Origin: Alphaproteobacteria bacterium
GTDB taxonomy: Bacteria; Pseudomonadota; Alphaproteobacteria; Caulobacterales; Maricaulaceae
Assembly (NCBI GenBank): GCA_030428405.1
Contig: JAUIEH010000065.1
Location: 1 to 9,860 of the forward strand
Direction: 5' to 3'
DNA length: 9,860 bases
Below, one piece after another: positions 5,012-9,860 of this stretch (positions are counted from its first letter, which is position 1; every line of letters starts with the position of its first letter). A program made the position numbers and the translations under genes. The notes under the pieces were generated by a model. The model made no database searches. It worked only from the letters and a program-made list of their open reading frames with translations, and was not told the origin of the DNA.

Positions 5012-7060
5012 ATGATGAAAGCGATTGCCGGGGCAGCGCTGGGCGCAGCCCTGACCATGGGCGCCGCTGCGCAAGGCCAGCTGCGACCGATCGAGGACTT
5101 CATCGCCCCACCCAGCGTAACCAATGTGAACCTCTCGCCGAGCGGGCGCTATTTCACGGCCGTGACGCTGGTCGATAATCAGCGAGTCCTCGCAGTCTTT
5201 GACTCCGAAGCGCTGGATGTCGCGCCGGTAGGCATCGGTATCGACAGCGTCTGGTTTCAATGGGTCGCCTGGGCGAGCGACGAGCGGCTGCTCGTCAATG
5301 TCTATGACGGACTACATATTCGGTACACGACTTATCACGCCTATATCGAGCAGCAGTTCCGCACCATCGCCTTCGACCGTGACGGCACGAACATGGTCAC
5401 GCTTTTTGACGGCGTCGACAATGACGGCCGGCGCTCATCCGCGCGCGATCGCAATATTGGTTCACTGACGGATATATTGCGCAACGACCCGCAGCACGTG
5501 CTCATGCCCGGCGTGCGCGGCGACGATGTCGATCTGTTCCGGGTCAATATTTATACCGGAGCCGCCGAGCGCATTGAACGCGGGCGCACGCGCACGCTCG
5601 GCTGGGTCACCGACAGCGATGGCGTGCCAGTCCTGCGCATCGACACGAACCGCAACGTGTCGCTATTGCGCTATTATTCGCGCCGACGCGGCTCCTCGCG
5701 CTGGTCGCATCTCATGACCGTGCGCGAGCGCGACCGGCGCGAATTCTGGCCCGTCGCCGCCGGCGACAATCCCGGCGAAGTCTACGCCATCGCTCGACCG
5801 AACGACGCGCAACGCGCGGGCGTATATATGTATAATGTGGATAGTGAGGCCTTCGGTGCGCCGATCGCCACGCATCCGCGCGTGGATATCCAGTCCGCCC
5901 TGATCCACTCGGAGTCGGGCCGCTATCTCGGCGCGGCGTTTGTCGATGACCGGCTCGAATATGACTTCGTCGACCCCGAACTCGCCGCTCATTTCGACGG
6001 GCTTGACGGCTTTTTCGGTCCCCAGGCCAATATTCGCGTGCGCGGCTCCAATGAAGCGGGCACGCGCCTGCTCCTCCACGTCACCAGCCCACAGGACGCC
6101 GGCTCCTACAATCTCTATGACGTCGAGGACGCGCGCGTCACCCGCATCGCCGACATCAATCCCGCGCTCGCAGAATTCGGCGCACAAGTTGAAGTCGTAC
6201 GCTATCCAGCGCGCGACGGCGCTTCCATCACTGCTTACCTGACGCTGCCGGACGCGCCCGCCGGCTCTCCGCCGCCGCTCGTGGTGATGCCTCATGGCGG
6301 TCCGGAAGTGCGCGACCAGCTCGGCTTCGACCTTTACGCGCAGTTCCTCGCCTCGCGCGGCTATGCCGTGCTGCAGCCCAATTTCCGCGGTTCGTCAGGG
6401 TACGGCATGTCGTTCATGCATGCCGGGCGGCGCGAATGGGGCGGGCTGGTGCAGAACGACATCACCGACGGCGTACAGCATCTCATCAATCTGGGCCGGG
6501 TCGACGCCGAGCGCATCTGCATATTCGGCGCAAGCTTCGGCGGCTATGCGGCCCTTGCCGGCGCAGCATTCACGCCGGAGCGCTATCAATGCGCCATCGG
6601 CCTGGCTGGCGCCTATGGCCTGGAAGAGTTCTTGGAATGGCAGCGCTCCACACATGGCAACGCGTCAGAAGAATACGCCTATTGGCAGGAGGTCATCGGC
6701 CGACCCAACGCCGACCGCGAGCGCCTGCGCGCTGCTTCGCCGAGCCGACATGCGGCCAATATCACGATTCCAGTGCTCCTGATCCACGGCGAGACCGACG
6801 ACATCGTCCCAGCGAGCCAGTCGGTCCTGATGCAGAATGCGCTTCGTGCGGCCGGGCGCGAGGTCCGCTACATCTCTGTCGAAGGCGTCGGCCACAGCTA
6901 TTGGGCCTCTCAGCACGAGGCCCGCGCCATGCGCGAGATTGAACTCTTCCTTGCACGTCATATTGGCGGTCGCACGGGACCGGAACCAGCCTATATGCGC
7001 CTCGCCGCCATTGACGAGGGCGTGCCGCCCTGGCTTGCACGCGAAGACAAGGACGACTGA
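5012..7060 (+). CDS. Secreted S9-family serine peptidase (prolyl oligopeptidase fold)
   Basis: A predicted exported serine peptidase of family S9, which cleaves short peptides or removes N-terminal dipeptides or acylated residues. The 682-residue protein begins with a Sec signal peptide: MMK, a hydrophobic Ala/Gly core, then an AAA-Q cleavage site near residue 20. The next roughly 400 residues are rich in Asp, Tyr and beta-strand-like segments, as in the beta-propeller that gates these enzymes. The catalytic alpha/beta-hydrolase domain shows HGGP at 428-431, NFRGSSGYG at 457-465, nucleophile Ser508 in GASFGGYA, Asp596 in HGETDDIVP, and His628 in GVGHSYW; the triad is complete and in order. 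The start at 5012 has AGGGGGA about seven bases upstream; an open GTG at 4946 would put extra residues before the signal peptide and is unlikely. The protein ends in an acidic tail (EDKDD). The precise specificity (DPP-like, acylaminoacyl or oligopeptidase) cannot be told from sequence by eye. It stands alone and converges on the GST gene with a 15-base gap. Confidence 0.92.
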   Translation: MMKAIAGAALGAALTMGAAAQGQLRPIEDFIAPPSVTNVNLSPSGRYFTAVTLVDNQRVLAVFDSEALDVAPVGIGIDSVWFQWVAWASDERLLVNVYDGLHIRYTTYHAYIEQQFRTIAFDRDGTNMVTLFDGVDNDGRRSSARDRNIGSLTDILRNDPQHVLMPGVRGDDVDLFRVNIYTGAAERIERGRTRTLGWVTDSDGVPVLRIDTNRNVSLLRYYSRRRGSSRWSHLMTVRERDRREFWPVAAGDNPGEVYAIARPNDAQRAGVYMYNVDSEAFGAPIATHPRVDIQSALIHSESGRYLGAAFVDDRLEYDFVDPELAAHFDGLDGFFGPQANIRVRGSNEAGTRLLLHVTSPQDAGSYNLYDVEDARVTRIADINPALAEFGAQVEVVRYPARDGASITAYLTLPDAPAGSPPPLVVMPHGGPEVRDQLGFDLYAQFLASRGYAVLQPNFRGSSGYGMSFMHAGRREWGGLVQNDITDGVQHLINLGRVDAERICIFGASFGGYAALAGAAFTPERYQCAIGLAGAYGLEEFLEWQRSTHGNASEEYAYWQEVIGRPNADRERLRAASPSRHAANITIPVLLIHGETDDIVPASQSVLMQNALRAAGREVRYISVEGVGHSYWASQHEARAMREIELFLARHIGGRTGPEPAYMRLAAIDEGVPPWLAREDKDD

Positions 7061-7075
7061 GGCGCCTGCCGAGCC

Positions 7076-7714
7076 TTAAGCCGTTGCAGCGTCGAGTTCG
7101 GCCTGCGCCGCCTCGCCCCACTCCGCCATCGCCGGGTGTGCGAGCAAAGTTGCGAGATAAGCCTTCGCGTCGCGCTTTGCGGGCGCATGGCCATAAGTGC
7201 GAAAGCGATACGCGACGGGCGCGAACATGGCGTCCGCCGCGCTGAACGCGCCGAACAAATAGTCGCCGCCGGCGCCATAGGACTTTCGCGTTTCCGCCCA
7301 GATTTCCTCTATGCGCGCGAGATCGCTTTCCAGTTCCGGCGAGCGGGGCCCGGCGAGCTTCTGCGCAGCGAACGCCATCGGCCAGAGCGCGCGCAACTCG
7401 GCGAAACCGGAATGCATCTCCGCTGAAACCGCGCGCGCCCGGCTGCGCGCTGCAGGCTCGCGCGGCCAGATCGCGCTATCGGGATGGCGCTCCGCGACAT
7501 GTTCGATAATGGCCAGGCTGTCCCAGACGACTTCGTCGCCATCGATCAGGCAGGGGACTTTTCCCGACGGCGAGCGCTTCGCGATTTCTGCGCGTGTCTC
7601 GGGCCGGTCGAGCAGGACCTTGTCCTCCTCGAACTCAATTCCAAACGCTTTCAACACCAGCCAGGGCCGTAGCGACCAGCTGGATGAATGCTTGGTTCCT
7701 ATGACTAGCCGCAT
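7076..7714 (-). CDS. Glutathione S-transferase family protein
   Basis: Cytosolic GST-fold protein of 212 residues, the usual length. The N-terminal thioredoxin-like domain (about 1-78) has SSSWSLRP at 10-17 in the active-site loop, where Ser (or Cys) contacts the glutathione thiol. GKVPCL at 51-56 carries the cis-proline, and D65-S66 is the glutathione gamma-glutamyl binding pair. The C-terminal all-helical domain (about 85-205) contains FSAADAMFAP, matching the family's N-capping box. The substrate is unknown; such proteins act in electrophile detoxification, peroxide reduction or dehalogenation. The start at 7714 has GGGGAG about four bases upstream. It is last in a minus-strand series, 84 bases after the MauE/DoxX-like gene. 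Its substrate glutathione would depend on the gshA about 4 kb away. The family is confident, the specific activity is not. Confidence 0.92.
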   Translation of the reverse strand: MRLVIGTKHSSSWSLRPWLVLKAFGIEFEEDKVLLDRPETRAEIAKRSPSGKVPCLIDGDEVVWDSLAIIEHVAERHPDSAIWPREPAARSRARAVSAEMHSGFAELRALWPMAFAAQKLAGPRSPELESDLARIEEIWAETRKSYGAGGDYLFGAFSAADAMFAPVAYRFRTYGHAPAKRDAKAYLATLLAHPAMAEWGEAAQAELDAATA

Positions 7715-7724
7715 GGCGCTCCCC

Positions 7725-7741
7725 TTTCGCGAGGCGCGAAA
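7725..7741 (-). promoter_or_regulatory. Hairpin next to the GST ribosome-binding site
   Basis: TTTCGCG (7725-7731) and CGCGAAA (7735-7741) form a perfect 7-bp stem with a 3-base loop. On the minus strand its 3' arm runs directly into GGGGAG, the Shine-Dalgarno of the GST gene, so folding could affect ribosome access, or the repeat could be an operator. No T-run follows. The placement is suggestive; the function is inferred. Confidence 0.3.
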
Positions 7742-7798
7742 CTAGCGCCGCATCTCGCCAACTTGAAGCGTGCCGCGACGGACGAACGCCGAGACGCG

Positions 7799-8152
7799 TT
7801 ACGGCGTCAGCATCCAAACGCCCATCGCCGCCATTACGAGATTTTCCGCAAGCGAAATTGCGCCGAGCGGCACGTTGGAATCGCCGCCCATACACGCGCA
7901 TTTGAGCTCGCGCTTTTGGATGTAGACCGCATTGAAAACGGATGCCGCGCCGATCGTTCCGATGAAGAGCGCGATGGGCGCGCCGATCAGACCGAACACG
8001 CCGCCGGCAATCATCAAGACGCCCGCCAGAGCCTCCCCGATTGGATATAGATATGTATACGGAACAAAGCGACGTCCCAGCAAATCGTAGCGCAGGAACA
8101 TCGTCGAGAAGCTCTCGAGATCGCGCAGCTTCTGGATCGCGAGCGCACACAT
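7799..8152 (-). CDS. MauE/DoxX-like redox membrane protein, 5' end probably frameshifted
   Basis: An integral membrane protein resembling the MauE/DoxX group linked to thiol redox processes. The 117 residues from the first in-frame ATG hold hydrophobic helices at about 36-54, 57-76 and 96-116. A C85-x-C87 pair in the ELKCACMGG loop, between the second and third of these, is a plausible redox or metal site. Related proteins as I recall them have the pattern LQKLRDLESFSTMFL preceded by a full first helix. Here that helix is encoded upstream of the ATG (RTVQWFAAFS, codons 8153-8182), but that stretch has no start codon before an in-frame TGA at 8189-8191. The only ATG with a good Shine-Dalgarno (8192, GGGGA six bases before) is in another frame. 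The gene is therefore either frameshifted by one base near 8155-8189 or starts weakly at 8152 without helix one. It lies between the cyd genes and the GST gene, all on the minus strand. Confidence 0.75.
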   Translation of the reverse strand: MCALAIQKLRDLESFSTMFLRYDLLGRRFVPYTYLYPIGEALAGVLMIAGGVFGLIGAPIALFIGTIGAASVFNAVYIQKRELKCACMGGDSNVPLGAISLAENLVMAAMGVWMLTP

Positions 8153-8192
8153 CGAGAACGCGGCGAACCACTGAACGGTCCGCGTCTGTCAT

Positions 8193-8203
8193 CGTCAGTC
8201 CCC
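8193..8203 (-). promoter_or_regulatory. Shine-Dalgarno for the out-of-frame start of the MauE/DoxX-like gene
   Basis: On the minus strand GGGGA (8199-8203) stands six bases before an ATG at 8192, the best start signal in this gap. Translation from it runs into a frame unlike the MauE/DoxX family after a few residues (MTDAD then RSVVRR). A one-base shift gives RTVQWF, which fits a first membrane helix. The signal therefore marks the probable ancestral start. Confidence 0.45.
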
Positions 8204-8252
8204 GGTCATTGCGCGCGCGATTGCGCGCCATGGCGCTGCACGGCGCGCATTG

Positions 8253-8278
8253 AAAAAACGACTCGGCCAAGTGAGAGT
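8253..8278 (-). terminator. Weak candidate terminator after the cyd genes
   Basis: On the minus strand a short ACTC/GAGT stem (plus positions 8275-8278 and 8261-8264) with a 10-base loop is followed by CG and then six T (plus-strand A at 8253-8258). It lies about 30 bases beyond the stop of the DUF2474-like gene, a sensible end for the cyd transcript. The 4-bp stem is weak, so this rests mostly on the T-run and position. Confidence 0.3.
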
Positions 8279-8306
8279 TTCAGAATATATCGGACCTGGA
8301 CGCGCT

Positions 8307-8468
8307 TCAGCCGACGAACAACACGGCGCGCAAGGCATAGGCTGCGATGGCGACGCACAAGCCGCTCACAGCCGCGAGGCCCGCAAACCAGGCGAGCTTG
8401 CGCCACAAGGGCTGAGCAGGCGCTGTCTCGTCTGGCGGCGGAGCGGGCGCGAGAAACCGGTCAGCCAT
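8307..8468 (-). CDS. DUF2474-like small membrane protein of the cytochrome bd operon
   Basis: A 53-residue protein with a proline-rich head (MADRFLAPAPPPDE) and one transmembrane helix at about 29-50. The PLWRKLAWFAGL lead-in with a basic pair before the helix matches DUF2474 proteins found directly after cydAB in proteobacteria. Those resemble CydX, the small subunit needed for stability or activity of cytochrome bd, although sequence similarity to CydX itself is not obvious. The start codon at 8466-8468 overlaps the 3' end of cydB by eight bases (its TGA is at 8461-8463), which implies translational coupling; no strong Shine-Dalgarno is visible. The frame stays open upstream to an ATG at 8516, but that extension overlaps cydB further and has no family resemblance. 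Confidence 0.75.
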   Translation of the reverse strand: MADRFLAPAPPPDETAPAQPLWRKLAWFAGLAAVSGLCVAIAAYALRAVLFVG

Positions 8469-9504
8469 GATAGCCGTCGCCCGGTTTAACCTTGCCCCAG
8501 AACAGGCGATAGACATAAGCCGTATACAGCAGAATTATCGGCAACATCACGCCAGCGCCCACAAGCATCAGACCGAGCGCATTGTCGCGCGCCGCCGTCT
8601 CCCAGATGTCGAAGGAAAACGGCACGAGCCACGGAAACAGGCTGACGCCGAGACCGACATAGCCCGAGAGGAAAACGCCAACGGTGAGCAGATAAGGCCG
8701 CCAATCCGGACCCGCCTTGGCCGTCCCAATGCGCGAAATGTCGCGCGCGAGCCAGGCGCTCAGAAGCAGACCGGCCAGCGGCACGGGGCTCAGCGGCAAA
8801 AGCCGCGCGAGATCGAGCGTCGTCATCGACACGCCCCAGCGTTCCGTTACGCGCGGGTCCACGGACAAAGTCGCCAGACTGACAAGCGCGAAACAGACTG
8901 AGACCGCCGCCAGCGCAATCAGACCATAGCGTCGCGCTTTGGCCTGCAGCTCCCCTTCGGTTTTCAGGATCAGCCAGCAAGCGCCGAGAAGCACATAGCC
9001 GGCGACGACCGAAACGCCGGTCAAGAGCGAAAACGGCGACAGCCAGTCGAGCGCGCCGCCGGAGAAACTGCGCCCGTCCGTTTCAAAGCCCGCAACGAAA
9101 GCGCCAAGGATGACGCCCTGGCTGAACGCCGCCGTTAGTGAGCCAAAATAAAATGCTCCGTTCCAGAACAAACGCGTCGGCCTGCGCACGGCCTTGTGGC
9201 GAAACTCAAACGCCACGCCGCGAAAAATCAGTGCGGCGAGCATGACCAGAACCGGCAGATAAACAGCCGGCATGATGACGGCGTAGGCCAGCGGAAAGGC
9301 CGCGAACAAGCCGCCGCCGCCGAGCACCAGCCAGGTTTCGTTGCCGTCCCAAACCGGCTCGATCGTCGCCGTCATCATATTGCGCTCTTCATCGCTCGAT
9401 GCGAGCGCGCTCAACATGCCGACGCCGAGATCCATACCGTCGAGCAGCACATACATCATCACGGCGACGGCGATCAGAAACGCCCAGATGAGAGGAAGGT
9501 CCAT
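8461..9504 (-). CDS. cydB: Cytochrome bd ubiquinol oxidase subunit II
   Basis: Subunit II of the cytochrome bd-type terminal oxidase, an inner-membrane enzyme that oxidises ubiquinol and reduces oxygen to water. The 347-residue protein has many transmembrane helices. It carries the family signatures YVLLDGMDLGVGM at 18-30, EPVWDGNETWLVLGGGGLF at 49-67 and RGVAFEFRHK at 95-104. The length suits the shorter cyanide-insensitive (CioB-like) forms rather than the roughly 380-residue E. coli CydB, though the subtype cannot be settled without the CydA Q-loop. The start at 9504 has AGGGAG about six bases upstream and lies ten bases after the cydA stop; the frame continues open upstream inside cydA, but that is not a plausible N-terminus. 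It ends overlapping the DUF2474-like gene, so cydA, cydB and the small gene form one operon. Bd oxidases usually serve at low oxygen or under oxidative or nitrosative stress. Confidence 0.96.
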   Translation of the reverse strand: MDLPLIWAFLIAVAVMMYVLLDGMDLGVGMLSALASSDEERNMMTATIEPVWDGNETWLVLGGGGLFAAFPLAYAVIMPAVYLPVLVMLAALIFRGVAFEFRHKAVRRPTRLFWNGAFYFGSLTAAFSQGVILGAFVAGFETDGRSFSGGALDWLSPFSLLTGVSVVAGYVLLGACWLILKTEGELQAKARRYGLIALAAVSVCFALVSLATLSVDPRVTERWGVSMTTLDLARLLPLSPVPLAGLLLSAWLARDISRIGTAKAGPDWRPYLLTVGVFLSGYVGLGVSLFPWLVPFSFDIWETAARDNALGLMLVGAGVMLPIILLYTAYVYRLFWGKVKPGDGYHG

Positions 9505-9514
9505 GGCGATCTCC

Positions 9515-9860
9515 CTATTCCGCCGCGACGATGTCGTCCGGCGTTTCAGCCGGATCATCGACGGAGGCCAACGGACTGCCCGGCGCACGGCGCTTATCCG
9601 TCGGCGGCTCGGTCGGATCATCGCCGAAGCCGCGCGTTGCAATGCGCGCCATGTAGACGACGCCGGCGGTGAACACGATGGCGTAGACGACCATGAACAC
9701 CAGGAGCGAGACCGCGACTTGTCCGGCCGAAACCGGCGCAACGCTGTCGGCAGTCGTCAACTGACCGTATATGGTCCATGGCTGGCGGCCGACTTCCGCC
9801 GTGATCCATCCGGTCAAAACCGCGATGAAACCGAGCGCGCCTGAAGGAACAGCGAGCCAG
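9515..9860 (-). CDS. cydA: Cytochrome bd ubiquinol oxidase subunit I, C-terminal part
   Basis: Only the last 114 codons are in the window; the gene continues past the right edge. CydA carries the haems and the quinol site of cytochrome bd. The visible part begins in a helix (WLAVPSGALGFIAVLTGW) and contains the family signature GWITAEVGRQPWTIYGQL, with the conserved Glu and the GRQPW motif found near the C-terminus of subunit I. A last transmembrane helix (about 30 hydrophobic residues starting VAVSLLVFMVVY) follows, then a hydrophilic Pro/Asp-rich tail ending in VAAE. The stop codon is at 9515-9517, ten bases before cydB. The haem ligands and the Q-loop that would show short- or long-loop type are outside the window. 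Confidence 0.95.
   Translation of the reverse strand, partial: WLAVPSGALGFIAVLTGWITAEVGRQPWTIYGQLTTADSVAPVSAGQVAVSLLVFMVVYAIVFTAGVVYMARIATRGFGDDPTEPPTDKRRAPGSPLASVDDPAETPDDIVAAE

Noticed and set aside
5831..5836. Perfect TATAAT in an AT-rich spot inside the S9 peptidase gene
   Set aside because: No -35-like hexamer lies 16-18 bases upstream, and the bases encode ordinary residues (MYNVDS) of the peptidase.
5663..6295. Minus-strand open frame of 210 codons inside the S9 peptidase
   Set aside because: It is antisense to a full-length peptidase with an intact triad and shows no recognisable domain.
8209..8236. Repeated ATTGCGCGC words and a 12-bp palindrome (GCGCCATGGCGC) upstream of the MauE/DoxX-like gene
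   Set aside because: Alternating GC words of this kind arise easily in high-GC DNA, and there is no further copy in the window to suggest a repeat family.
7635..8270. Minus-strand open frame of 211 codons across the MauE/DoxX-like gene
   Set aside because: After the first few codons its translation is Arg-rich and domainless, while the overlapping frame encodes clear membrane helices with a CxC loop. Only its start signal at 8192 is informative.

Overview
This is high-GC (roughly 60-65% by eye), gene-dense bacterial chromosome, most likely from an alphaproteobacterium. The grounds are a plant/alphaproteobacterial-type glutamate-cysteine ligase beside ubiA, a full CtrA-type box (TTAA-N7-TTAAC) in one intergenic region, and a MauE/DoxX-like protein of a kind I associate with Rhodobacterales, Parvularculales and Hyphomonadaceae-like lineages. 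The lineage below class level is a guess. I see no rRNA, tRNA, CRISPR array, insertion sequence or integrase.

Layout. At the left edge (1-130) there is no gene, only a hairpin plus T-run that could end the gene to its right. Positions 131-1492 (-) encode a VirD4/TraG-like ATPase without membrane segments and with no conjugation genes beside it. Its upstream gap (1493-1699) holds the CtrA-type box. Positions 1700-3070 (-) are gshA. Across a 197-base structured gap lies divergent ubiA (3268-4254, +), then msrB with a membrane anchor (4336-4887, +), then a secreted S9 serine peptidase (5012-7060, +). The peptidase converges, with a 15-base gap, on a minus-strand series. Read in its own direction from the right edge, that series is cydA (3' end only), cydB, a 53-residue DUF2474-like protein, a MauE/DoxX-like membrane protein whose 5' end looks frameshifted, and a glutathione S-transferase.

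How the genes fit together. Several concern thiol and oxidative chemistry: glutathione synthesis (gshA), glutathione use (GST), methionine sulfoxide repair (msrB) and a cysteine-bearing redox membrane protein. UbiA supplies the ubiquinone pathway, and cytochrome bd oxidises ubiquinol with oxygen. This is probably loose functional neighbourhood rather than one regulated system. I do not see a convincing new multi-gene system. The points most worth a second look are the orphan VirD4-like ATPase with its CtrA box and doubtful N-terminus, and the MauE/DoxX-like gene that seems to have lost its natural start and perhaps an N-terminal glutaredoxin domain.
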